Assembly: GCF_003991425.1 (NCBI RefSeq) | Contig: NZ_CP034346.1 | Coordinates: 843,501-907,500 of the forward strand | Length of the DNA: 64,000 nt | Reading direction: 5' to 3' | Source of the DNA: Paenibacillus lutimineralis | GTDB lineage: Bacteria; Bacillota; Bacilli; Paenibacillales; Paenibacillaceae | In this document: piece after piece, positions 16,279 to 23,569 of the stretch | How positions within the stretch are numbered: the first letter of the stretch is position 1 | Layout of the letters: each line of letters begins with the position of its first letter | Notes under the pieces: model-generated | Seen by the model: only the letters and a program-made list of their open reading frames with translations | What the model was told of the DNA's origin: nothing | Databases searched by the model: none | Made by a program: the position numbers and the translations under genes

Positions 16279-17469
16279 ATGGAGCTGAAGACAAGTGCCA
16301 ATATTACAGATAGAGCGGTATGGGACAAGCTGAAGCGAGAAATCGTCGAAGCTGCTCCATCGCTTGGAATTGATGATATCGGGTTTGCTACCGCGGACCC
16401 GTTTTTGTCGTTGAAGTCGGTTCTGCTTGACCGTCGGGCCAAGGGCTATGAATCGGGCTTCGAGGAGCCTGATATTGATAAGAGGGTCTACCCCGAGCTA
16501 ACGCTGGAGCAGCCAGCTTCTCTGATCTCCATCGCGGTGGCTTACCCGTCCAAGCTGGACAATCCGCCGAAGTCGGAGCCGGGACAGCGTAGGGGTATTC
16601 TTGCCCGGTCGGCATGGGGGGAAGATTATCATCTGGTGCTGCGCAGAGCGATGGCCAAGCTGGAGGAATTCATCCGTGAGCGTGTGCCAGATGTCCGTCT
16701 GGAGAGCATGGTGGATACAGGTGCTCTGGTGGACCGTGCTGTTGCTGAGCGAGCGGGCATCGGGTTCAAAGCTAAGAATTGTGCGATTATCTCGCCCAAA
16801 TGGGGATCATGGATCTACTTAGGCGACATGATTACGAATATTCCTTTCGTGCCGGACACGCCGGTAACAGAGGATTGCGGTGAGTGTACGAAATGCATTG
16901 ACGCTTGTCCGACAGGAGCGCTGGTCGGTCCCGGGGTGCTAAACGCCAAACGATGCATTTCTTTTCTGACGCAGACCAAGGGGTTCCTGGAAGAGGAGTT
17001 CATGGTGAAGATCGGCAATCGCTTGTATGGCTGCGATACTTGTCAGATCGTCTGTCCGAAGAATAGGGGGAAATCATGGAACCATCGGCCTGAGCTGCAG
17101 CCTGATCCAGAGACGGTGAAGCCGCTGCTGTTGCCGATTCTCGATCTGAGCAACCGGGAGTTCAAGGAGCGATTCGGAAGCAGTGCAGCCGCATGGCGCG
17201 GCAAGAAGCCGATTCAGAGGAATGCACTGATCGGGCTTGGCAACTTCAAGGATCGCACTGCGGTACCGAAGATTGTAGAGGTAATGCTTAAGGATCCGCG
17301 CCCTGTCATAAGGGGGACAGCGGCTTGGGCTTTGAGTCGCATAGGTGGTCAGGAAGCATTGGAAGGTGTGCGGCGCGCGCTTGCTGTTGAACAGGATGAG
17401 GAAGTCATCCAGCGGCTTCATCGTGCCGAGCAGAAGTTGCAGGAGCCGGAGGGAGTTAATCTCAATTGA
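16279..17469 (+). CDS. queG: Epoxyqueuosine reductase QueG
   Basis: A 396-residue cobalamin- and [4Fe-4S]-dependent enzyme for the last step of queuosine tRNA modification, reducing epoxyqueuosine to queuosine. Two ferredoxin-like cysteine sets are visible: 'CGECTKCIDACPTGAL' and, about 55 residues later, 'CDTCQIVCP'. The N-terminal catalytic part holds 'MVDTGALVDRAVAERAG'. The C-terminus has HEAT-like helices ('PVIRGTAAWALSRIG'), as in the Bacillus enzyme. ATG 16279 is chosen because AGGAGGG precedes it; a frame start at 16252 overlaps the rnhA stop without a ribosome binding site. Confidence 0.95.
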   Translation: MELKTSANITDRAVWDKLKREIVEAAPSLGIDDIGFATADPFLSLKSVLLDRRAKGYESGFEEPDIDKRVYPELTLEQPASLISIAVAYPSKLDNPPKSEPGQRRGILARSAWGEDYHLVLRRAMAKLEEFIRERVPDVRLESMVDTGALVDRAVAERAGIGFKAKNCAIISPKWGSWIYLGDMITNIPFVPDTPVTEDCGECTKCIDACPTGALVGPGVLNAKRCISFLTQTKGFLEEEFMVKIGNRLYGCDTCQIVCPKNRGKSWNHRPELQPDPETVKPLLLPILDLSNREFKERFGSSAAAWRGKKPIQRNALIGLGNFKDRTAVPKIVEVMLKDPRPVIRGTAAWALSRIGGQEALEGVRRALAVEQDEEVIQRLHRAEQKLQEPEGVNLN

Positions 17470-17576
17470 TTTGTGCTTAAAGTCGGCGGGTCGTTGACCG
17501 ATATTTCTTTATGAGGGTTAAGTAAATTAAAGATATAGTCAGCGACAATATGGAACGGCTACCGAGGGGGATAATC

Positions 17577-18614
17577 ATGAGATTTATAAGTGTTGAGGAC
17601 ATTGAGCCCGGACAGATACTAGGAAGAACCGTATATTCCGCGAATGGAACAGTGCTGCTGTCGGAGGATATTCAGCTTACGGTTTATATGATCAATACTT
17701 TGAAACGGGTTGGTGTCACTATGCTATACATCAAGGATCCCGGATTCGAGGATATTGAAATAGAGGATGTACTTAGTGAGCCAACGAAGCAGGCTATGTT
17801 CAGGGATATGAGCGAGACAATGGAAGCGATTCGATCCGGTAAGGACTGGAGTCCACGCAAGATAGGCGTCGCTGTGGACTCACTTCTGACAGATGTTCTG
17901 AACAATAAAGAGGTGATGATCCAGCTTACCGATATTCGCACTAATGATAATGCTGGATATATGCATGGGGTGAATGTCGCTTTGCTGTCAACCATGATCG
18001 GTCTGAATTTAGGCCTGAATTACTCACAATTGAAGGATCTAGCTATTGGTGCGCTGCTTCACGATATTGGGAAATCTGTACCTTTGCCGGAAGGGGCAGA
18101 TGTGGAGAGCATGAAGAATCATCATACCTGGCGTGGATTTGAGATATTGAAGAACAAGCGTGATTTTAATCTGATGATTGCCCATACGGCACTGCAGCAT
18201 CATGAGCGCCTGAATGGTAGCGGACTGCCGCGTGGTCTGGATGAAAGCCATATTCATCTGTATCCGAAAATTGTAGCTGTCGCCAATATGTACGATAATC
18301 TGATCGCTGGTAGCGAAGGGAGCGGAGGTCGTCCGCTGCTCCCCCATGAGGCTTGTGAAAGACTGATGGCTTGCTCTGAGCAAGAGCTGGATCATGATGC
18401 GCTTGTGGAGTTCACGAGGATTGTGTCCGTCTATCCCAACGGCTCATCGGTACGGCTGTCCACGAAGGAGATCGGCGTCGTTGTTCGTCAGCATCGAGGT
18501 CTGCCGGGCAGGCCGGTCATTCGCATCGTTCACGGAACGAATGAAGCGATGGAAGTGAAGGAAGTGGACCTTGCTACAGAGACTACCACTTTTATTGAAG
18601 CGGTTTTGGCTTGA
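17577..18614 (+). CDS. HD-GYP domain putative cyclic-di-GMP phosphodiesterase
   Basis: A 345-residue protein with a short N-terminal domain (about 1-110) and an HD-GYP domain (about 125-290). The HD pair lies in 'ALLHDIGKSVPL' and further metal-binding histidines in 'NHHTWRGFE' and 'LQHHERLNGSGLP'. The GYP tripeptide itself is replaced by GLP, common in divergent members, so activity on cyclic di-GMP is probable but not certain. No membrane helix is visible. The start at 17577 has GAGGGGGAT upstream and is preferred to the ATG at 17550. It is preceded by queG with a 107-nt gap. Confidence 0.85.
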   Translation: MRFISVEDIEPGQILGRTVYSANGTVLLSEDIQLTVYMINTLKRVGVTMLYIKDPGFEDIEIEDVLSEPTKQAMFRDMSETMEAIRSGKDWSPRKIGVAVDSLLTDVLNNKEVMIQLTDIRTNDNAGYMHGVNVALLSTMIGLNLGLNYSQLKDLAIGALLHDIGKSVPLPEGADVESMKNHHTWRGFEILKNKRDFNLMIAHTALQHHERLNGSGLPRGLDESHIHLYPKIVAVANMYDNLIAGSEGSGGRPLLPHEACERLMACSEQELDHDALVEFTRIVSVYPNGSSVRLSTKEIGVVVRQHRGLPGRPVIRIVHGTNEAMEVKEVDLATETTTFIEAVLA

Positions 18615-18712
18615 ATACTGCAGTGGCGGAATGCTATTATATGTTGAGTAACTCTAGTTATGCATGAGGTACATGATGAAATTTGAAGATTGGGTACGGG
18701 GGGAGTCCAGGA

Positions 18713-18943
18713 GTGAATATTGTAATTCCTATTATTACTTTAATCGTTGGTTTGATCGGCGGCTTTGCGATCGGCGTCTTCTATCTGAAGAACCAGCTTT
18801 CGAAGATGCAGAATGATCCGCAAATGCTACAAAAGATGGCCAAGCAGATGGGCTACAATCTGAATAACAAGCAGATGCAGCGCGCGCAGCAAATGATGAA
18901 GAACCAGCCGCCGGCTGTAACTGGGAAGAAGAAAAAGAAGTAG
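18713..18943 (+). CDS. YneF family small membrane protein
   Basis: A 76-residue protein with one N-terminal transmembrane helix (about 3-26) and a basic, amphipathic tail. The order of helix, 'FYLKNQLSKMQNDPQMLQKM' and 'NNKQMQRAQQMMK' fits the YneF (UPF0154) family of Bacillales, whose function is unknown. GTG 18713 is chosen since GGGGGAG lies eight nt upstream and it gives the usual 70-odd residues. A start at 18683 would add ten residues without a ribosome binding site. The C-terminus ends in a run of lysines. Confidence 0.75.
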   Translation: MNIVIPIITLIVGLIGGFAIGVFYLKNQLSKMQNDPQMLQKMAKQMGYNLNNKQMQRAQQMMKNQPPAVTGKKKKK

Positions 18944-19001
18944 AACAAACGGCCCCAGGCCTAGCAATACAGTGACGCAGTAACTCAGCAACTCAGTATC
19001 T

Positions 19002-19048
19002 CTACGGGTCAGTGAAGTTGAAATATTGTATTTTTACTTGACCCGTAG
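19002..19048. promoter_or_regulatory. Perfect inverted repeat in the folE upstream region
   Basis: CTACGGGTCA (19002-19011) pairs exactly with TGACCCGTAG (19039-19048) around a 27-nt AT-rich loop. No U-tract follows, so it is unlikely to be a simple terminator. It stands 110 nt before the folE start and may be an operator or leader structure. Confidence 0.4.
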
Positions 19049-19157
19049 GATCGGGGTAAGCTAGAGCCATTTACATCTAGTCTACCGAGGGCTAACAAGG
19101 CTTGAGTCAATGCGCATTAAGCATTTAGTTGATTGGATTGAAAGGAGGAGGCGCTAA

Positions 19158-19751
19158 ATGTCAGGATTAAAGGATTATGTAAATACGCATGTTGGTGAGA
19201 ATCGGGAAAAGGTTGAATACCATGTTCGTGAAATTTTGAAGCTAATTGGTGAAGATGTTGAGCGGGAAGGGCTTATTGAGACACCGGCCCGTGTCGCCCG
19301 AATGTATGAGGAGATCTTTGCGGGGTATGAGATAGATCCTCGCGATGTACTGGGAGTAACCTTCGAAGAGGATCATGAGGAACTGGTCATCGTCAAAGAT
19401 ATCGTATATTTCAGTCAATGTGAGCACCACATGGCGCCTTTCTTCGGCAAGGCACATATAGGTTATATTCCAAGTGGGAGAATTGCTGGACTTAGTAAGT
19501 TAGCCCGGCTGGTGGAAGCGGTGACCCGTAGACTGCAGGTTCAGGAGCGGATTACTTCGCAAATTGCCGACATCTTGGAAGAAGTACTTGAACCGCAAGG
19601 TGTGATCGTTGTCGTCGAGGGCGAGCATATGTGTATGTGTGCCCGCGGTGTGAAGAAGCCAGGCAGCAAGACGATCACTTCGGCGGTAAGAGGTACCTTC
19701 CGTACCGATGCTGCTTCTAGAGCAGAGTTTTTATCTCTAATTAAAGAATAA
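19158..19751 (+). CDS. folE: GTP cyclohydrolase I
   Basis: A 197-residue enzyme converting GTP to 7,8-dihydroneopterin triphosphate, the first step of folate synthesis. In many bacteria it also feeds queuosine. Zinc ligands are C88 and H91 ('[12 protein letters not shown]') and C159 ('[16 protein letters not shown]'). '[14 protein letters not shown]' and '[20 protein letters not shown]' are further type I signatures. The length is normal. The RBS is AAAGGAGGAGG. It appears monocistronic, with an inverted repeat upstream and a strong terminator downstream. Queuosine use in this organism is supported by queG nearby. Confidence 0.96.
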   Translation: MSGLKDYVNTHVGENREKVEYHVREILKLIGEDVEREGLIETPARVARMYEEIFAGYEIDPRDVLGVTFEEDHEELVIVKDIVYFSQCEHHMAPFFGKAHIGYIPSGRIAGLSKLARLVEAVTRRLQVQERITSQIADILEEVLEPQGVIVVVEGEHMCMCARGVKKPGSKTITSAVRGTFRTDAASRAEFLSLIKE

Positions 19752-19766
19752 TAGATTTTGGTAATC

Positions 19767-19833
19767 AATCCTTCAGTATATCCGTCCGACAGCGAATGAA
19801 CGCTGCTGGAACGGTATGCTGGAGGATTTTTTG
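19767..19833 (+). terminator. Terminator after folE
   Basis: AATCCTTCAGTATA pairs with TATGCTGGAGGATT with two G-U pairs and ends in TTTTTTG. A small CAGCG..CGCTG hairpin lies in the loop. Confidence 0.75.
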
Positions 19834-19867
19834 TATTTTTGAGGAGCCTACATAATCTATAGCAATG

Positions 19868-19896
19868 AAAAAAAGGCAGCCGCTAGAAGGGCTGCC
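19868..19896 (-). terminator. Terminator overlapping the superoxide dismutase stop codon
   Basis: On the minus strand, GGCAGCC (19896-19890), the loop CTTCTAGC and GGCTGCC (19881-19875) are followed by seven T. The TAG stop of the coding region lies inside the loop, so the last codons form half of the terminator. Confidence 0.85.
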
Positions 19897-21253
19897 ATTT
19901 CAATTTCTTCGCTTGCTCGAACCGCTTGGCGACCGCTGGCCAGTAGACGACATTCCACCAATCCTCGATATATTTGGGACGTTCATTCTGATGCTTCAGA
20001 TAGTAGGCATGCTCCCATACGTCCAGAACGAGCAGCGGAACGACATCCCATTGGGTCAGATTCTGATGCTTCTCGGCTGTGAGTATCTCCAATCGGTGGC
20101 TGCGTGGGCTCCAGACTAGGATCGCCCAACCGCCGCCTTCCACCTTCTCGGCTGCCTTCGAGAATTGATTCTTGAAGGCATCATAGCTGCCAAAATCACG
20201 CTTGATATATTCTAACAGCTCTCCTTCTGGTCTGCCGCCACCATTTGGATTCATACTATCCCAGAAGATCGTATGCAGATAATGTCCGGCACCATTGAAG
20301 GCGAGTTCCCGTTCCCAATGCTTTACGAGATCGAAATTGCCTGATTTCCGTGCATCCTGCAACTTTTTCTCGGCTGTATTCAGACCGTCTACATAGGATT
20401 TGTGATGGATATCGTGGTGGATGCGCATTGTCTTCTCATCGATATGAGGTTCCAGAGCATTATAAGCGTAGGGTAGCGGCGGTAACGTATGTTTGCCAAT
20501 TGGGACGGGACGGTCTTTATCGCTTGGCGGATCAGCGGGATTAGCCGGATGTGCTTGATTAGGCGAGATCATTGGGTTAGCGGAATTCACCAGGTTGCCA
20601 TCACTTTGTTCCTTGCGGATATCAGAAGAGACGGCAGCTTCGGATACGCTGGCAGTAACATCATTGTTTTCTTTGTCGTCATGGTTAGGGTTATTTTCTG
20701 GAGAAATAGAGATGTCCGCTTGTAGATTTTGCTCATTAGCGTGAATTTCAGGTCTGGGGCCAGCCGTATACTCTGCTGAGGAGTAGGGATCGTTGGGAGA
20801 TTTATTGTCCATCATATGAGCGGGATGGTGTGGGGCATTTAGGCTTTGGGCCTTCAGCAGGTAATGTTCCGATTCTTGGATGACGTGTCGTAGTAAGGCC
20901 TGTGCATGTGGGTTGGACTGTACAGCAGCACTGTGATCGAGAATATAGTGTAGCTGCCTGATGAACTCATTCGATTGGCGGCAGGAGACATCAAGCAGCT
21001 TCTCGACCTCTTTCAAGAAATGGGGGTATGAGGTAGCATTGGTGTTGCTCAAAGCATGATGCAATAGACGGCTTGCTTCCTCCTCCGTCCCTCGGAATAC
21101 ACAGTTCCATTCGTCAAGTAGTTTGACGTATTCCGGTTCCAGTCCAGGAATAGCCGCTTTAATTAATTGCGTGTTCCTGGCTTCCTGGCGCTTCCAGCAG
21201 TAGATCTCTTCCAGAATACGCACAGGCAGATAGGGGCCATAAATGGATAGCAT
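19883..21253 (-). CDS. Fe/Mn superoxide dismutase with N-terminal helical extension
   Basis: A 456-residue fusion. The C-terminal 200 or so residues are a complete Fe/Mn superoxide dismutase, converting superoxide to oxygen and hydrogen peroxide. Metal ligands lie in 'MRIHHDIHHKSYV', 'GAGHYLHTIFWDS' and 'DVWEHAYYLKH'. Residues about 1-145 are a helical domain rich in His, Glu and Trp, like the DUF2935-type extensions seen in some Bacillales. The two are joined by a long low-complexity linker (about 150-255) rich in Asn, Pro, Asp and Ser, with repeated 'NPA/ADP' steps. No signal peptide is visible. Normal SodA has about 200 residues, so the protein is more than twice that. The function of the extension is unknown. 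Confidence 0.85.
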   Translation of the reverse strand: MLSIYGPYLPVRILEEIYCWKRQEARNTQLIKAAIPGLEPEYVKLLDEWNCVFRGTEEEASRLLHHALSNTNATSYPHFLKEVEKLLDVSCRQSNEFIRQLHYILDHSAAVQSNPHAQALLRHVIQESEHYLLKAQSLNAPHHPAHMMDNKSPNDPYSSAEYTAGPRPEIHANEQNLQADISISPENNPNHDDKENNDVTASVSEAAVSSDIRKEQSDGNLVNSANPMISPNQAHPANPADPPSDKDRPVPIGKHTLPPLPYAYNALEPHIDEKTMRIHHDIHHKSYVDGLNTAEKKLQDARKSGNFDLVKHWERELAFNGAGHYLHTIFWDSMNPNGGGRPEGELLEYIKRDFGSYDAFKNQFSKAAEKVEGGGWAILVWSPRSHRLEILTAEKHQNLTQWDVVPLLVLDVWEHAYYLKHQNERPKYIEDWWNVVYWPAVAKRFEQAKKLKWQPF

Positions 21254-21348
21254 TCATTAACCTCCTCGGTCGTATGTCGTTATACTTAGTGTATTACCGA
21301 GGCAGGTTGGCCTATACTATAAAATCCTACGGATTGGACATAGAGTAG

Positions 21349-21386
21349 TAGTTCAAAAGAGCCGAAAACCGGCCTTTTTGGACATG
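21349..21386 (-). repeat. Repeat family B, diverged partial copy
   Basis: On the minus strand, TGTCCAAAAAGGCCGG and the following TTTTCGGC resemble the left end of the copy at 7531 (TGTTCAAAAGACCGG, TTTTCAGC). Here it coincides with the terminator of the hydrolase gene, so the similarity may reflect recruitment or chance. Confidence 0.35.
21352..21382 (-). terminator. Terminator after the alpha/beta hydrolase gene
   Basis: On the minus strand AAAAAGGCCG pairs with CGGCTCTTTT (one mismatch) around a TTTT loop, giving a T-rich 3' side just past the stop at 21389. Confidence 0.65.
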
Positions 21387-21388
21387 TA

Positions 21389-22396
21389 CTAAGGGTTGCT
21401 GGAGCCCATAGAGGCTTCAACACGACCAAGGAAGCTTGAGACAAGACGCAAGTACTCCTTCGGATGCTCGCGGAAAATCAACTCATGATGAGAATCTTTG
21501 ACGATCCATACATCTGAAATGGGGTTCGTCTGGTTCTCGGCTAATTGTTCAGCGATCGGGTAAGGAGCCTTATCGTCTTTGGTGCCGTGTACGAACAGAA
21601 TTGGGAACGGATAGTCCTCCGTCTTGACCGCTTGATACGGGATTTGCCGCAGACTTGTACCATTCAGCACGGGCAGCAGCAGCCCGATAATCTCCAGAGA
21701 AGGATGGCGTGGTAAATCGATATGCTGTCGAATGTTATGATACATCGTATCTGGCTCAAGCAGGAAAGTGCTATCCAGTATCATGGCATCGATATCTTTG
21801 CTATAAAGTGCAGCCTGCAGCGCTGTACCGGCTCCCATGGAGAAGCCCCAGACGATGAGCTCATCGCCTCCATGCTGCTTGGCATATTGGATTGCTCCTA
21901 GCAGCTGCTGGGCTTCTTTTTTTCCACCAGTCGCAACTTCTTTGCTGCCCCCAGCGGCAAATCCATAATCGAACATAAGGACATTAAAATTCAAACGATG
22001 GGCATAGTGGGCGAGATCGTACATCGGAATCCAGCTCTCCTCCCGATTCGCGCCATAGCCGTGACTGAACACAATTGTCTTACGTGAAGAATCCGCAGGT
22101 ATATACCAGCCTTGCATCATCCGGCTGCCATCCGCAGCGGGGAAGGAGATATTGTAGTAATCCAGATTCTTGGCGAGCTTCGGGTTGGAGTATAGTGGGG
22201 CCACTGTCGGATTGGACAACACCCAAGCGATGAACCCGTGCAGAGCAACAAAGCAGAAGATTAGGAAGAAGATAATGGACAGTAACAGAGCGACGATAAT
22301 ATTCTTAAGACTAATCCGTTTCGATTTATACACGGAAGAGTCGGGGCTGATCCAATCAGGCTGCAGAGGAAGATCGTTGCGATTTGATAATTTCAT
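21389..22396 (-). CDS. Membrane-anchored alpha/beta hydrolase
   Basis: A 335-residue hydrolase. Residues about 30-62 form a strong transmembrane helix after a short basic cytoplasmic tail ('KSKRISLKN'), so the catalytic domain probably lies outside the membrane. The nucleophile serine is in 'IVWGFSMGAGTALQA', the oxyanion region in 'VFSHGYGANREESW', the acid near 'ILFVHGTKDDKAPY', and the histidine in 'VKDSHHELIFREHP'. It resembles B. subtilis YqkD and related uncharacterised esterase/thioesterase-like proteins. RBS GAGGAGGAG precedes the ATG. It stands alone, divergent from the iclR-type gene. Confidence 0.85.
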   Translation of the reverse strand: MKLSNRNDLPLQPDWISPDSSVYKSKRISLKNIIVALLLSIIFFLIFCFVALHGFIAWVLSNPTVAPLYSNPKLAKNLDYYNISFPAADGSRMMQGWYIPADSSRKTIVFSHGYGANREESWIPMYDLAHYAHRLNFNVLMFDYGFAAGGSKEVATGGKKEAQQLLGAIQYAKQHGGDELIVWGFSMGAGTALQAALYSKDIDAMILDSTFLLEPDTMYHNIRQHIDLPRHPSLEIIGLLLPVLNGTSLRQIPYQAVKTEDYPFPILFVHGTKDDKAPYPIAEQLAENQTNPISDVWIVKDSHHELIFREHPKEYLRLVSSFLGRVEASMGSSNP

Positions 22397-22624
22397 GGAT
22401 GCTCCTCCTCATCTAAGAATAAATTTTTAATTATTATATGTCAGGTTGTAAGCAAACGCTTTCTACGTAAATCTAATTCTCTTAAAGTTGTAATTCTATC
22501 GAAATTCCAAGCTGTCGTCAAAGATCGTGTCGAAAAAAGATGATTTATGAAAAAAACTATGAAAATATCGTACGGCTACCTATTCAGATTGTCAATGCAT
22601 GAGGGGCAATTTATAGCCTTATCA

Positions 22625-22654
22625 TTGACGAAAATGATGGTTTTCTCATATAAT
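22625..22654 (+). promoter_or_regulatory. Sigma-A promoter of the IclR-type gene
   Basis: TTGACG (22625-22630), an 18-nt spacer and a perfect TATAAT (22649-22654). Transcription would start near 22661, inside or beside the inverted repeat at 22667. Confidence 0.75.
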
Positions 22655-22666
22655 TTATGTAACTGA

Positions 22667-22683
22667 GTTTCATATAGTGAAAC
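22667..22683. promoter_or_regulatory. Probable autoregulatory operator GTTTCA-N5-TGAAAC
   Basis: A perfect 6-bp inverted repeat at about +7 to +23 relative to the predicted start and 21 nt before the IclR-type gene. IclR proteins bind short palindromes of this kind and commonly repress their own genes, so autoregulation is likely. Confidence 0.6.
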
Positions 22684-22704
22684 GTAAGGGGAGGAGATTC
22701 CGGT

Positions 22705-23454
22705 ATGGAAGATCGGAAATTAACAGTACGCGCCGTAGAACGGGCGCTTGACATATTGATGTGCTTCACAAAGAAAGATGACCTTGGGTTAACAGAAATT
22801 GCCGCGGAAATTGACCTGCATAAGAGCACGGTGCACCGCTTACTGAATACCCTTGAGGAGAAGGGATTCGTAGTCCGCAATACGTCTACCGAGAAGTACA
22901 GATTAGGCCTGAAAATATGGGAGTTGTCCGCGCATCTGTCGCATAATGATGATCCGGCAGTTCTGCTTCTTCCGCAAATGGAGCAGCTCCGCGATCGCCT
23001 TGGTGAGACGGTAAGCTTATACTTGCGGGACGGAACCGATCGTTTGCGCATTCAGGCGGTACAGAGTAATCAGGCTATTCGCAGGGTTGCTCCAGTTGGG
23101 GCTAGATTGCCGCTGTTCGTCGGCGCCTCCAGTAAGGTCTTGGTGGCCTATGCGGATGAAACGGTTGTTCAGGCTGTTCAGAACAGCCCTGATTGGCCCA
23201 CCTCCGTGGACCGTGATGCGTATGTGCAGCAATTGCAGGAGATTCGCGAGCAGGGCTATGCTATCAGCTATGAGGAACGTGAGCCCGGGGCTTCAGCGGT
23301 CGCAGCTCCGATCTTTGATCGGAACGGCAAAATTGCCGCAGCTCTATCTTTATCCGGTCCGGTCAGCCGCTTGAATCCGCAGAATTTGCATGAGTATGGT
23401 CCGATATTGATCGAGGCGGCCAGAGATATGGGGATGATGATTCATCTCGGTTAA
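22705..23454 (+). CDS. IclR family transcriptional regulator
   Basis: A 249-residue regulator. Residues about 5-70 form the winged helix ('RAVERALDILMCFTKKDDLG' then 'HKSTVHRLLNTLEEKGFV'). Residues about 75-249 form the effector-binding GAF-like domain ('VGARLPLFVGASSKVLVAYA', 'EPGASAVAAPIFDRNGKI'). The family usually senses small organic acids or sugar-acid intermediates such as KDG or glyoxylate. A strong promoter and a palindrome overlap its start region. No catabolic gene adjoins it: the neighbours are hydrolases on the other strand, so its regulon is probably elsewhere. Confidence 0.92.
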   Translation: MEDRKLTVRAVERALDILMCFTKKDDLGLTEIAAEIDLHKSTVHRLLNTLEEKGFVVRNTSTEKYRLGLKIWELSAHLSHNDDPAVLLLPQMEQLRDRLGETVSLYLRDGTDRLRIQAVQSNQAIRRVAPVGARLPLFVGASSKVLVAYADETVVQAVQNSPDWPTSVDRDAYVQQLQEIREQGYAISYEEREPGASAVAAPIFDRNGKIAAALSLSGPVSRLNPQNLHEYGPILIEAARDMGMMIHLG

Positions 23455-23459
23455 CTCGA

Positions 23460-23497
23460 TCCTTCTCGGCGCTGAAAGTCTGACTTTGTAAACATGC
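23460..23497 (-). repeat. Repeat family B, partial copy
   Basis: On the minus strand TTTCAGCGCCGAGAAGG matches TTTCAGCACCGAGAAGG of the copy at 7531 at 16 of 17 positions, preceded by a diverged left end TGTTTACAAAGTC. It lies just after the iclR-type stop codon. Confidence 0.5.
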
Positions 23498-23508
23498 ACT
23501 AATATAAC

Positions 23509-23561
23509 AAATCGCGAGTCTCCTGGCCAGAATAAGGCCATGCAGACTCGCGATTTTTTTG
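23509..23561. terminator. Bidirectional terminator between convergent genes
   Basis: AATCGCGAGTCT pairs with AGACTCGCGATT over 12 bp, with a GGCC inner hairpin and TTTTTTTG on the plus strand. It ends the iclR-type transcript and probably the hydrolase transcript from the right. Confidence 0.85.
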
Positions 23562-23569
23562 TTATAAGA

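Larger units (their letters stand above)
22397..22704. other. Divergent intergenic region
   Basis: About 308 nt between the hydrolase and IclR-type genes. It holds the iclR promoter and operator (listed separately) and a cre-like GCAAACGCTTTC near 22452-22465 matching 11 of 14 positions. No gene is visible. Confidence 0.5.

Noticed and set aside
18944..19157. Folate (THF) riboswitch upstream of folE
   Set aside because: The inverted repeat has no recognisable THF-riboswitch core sequences.
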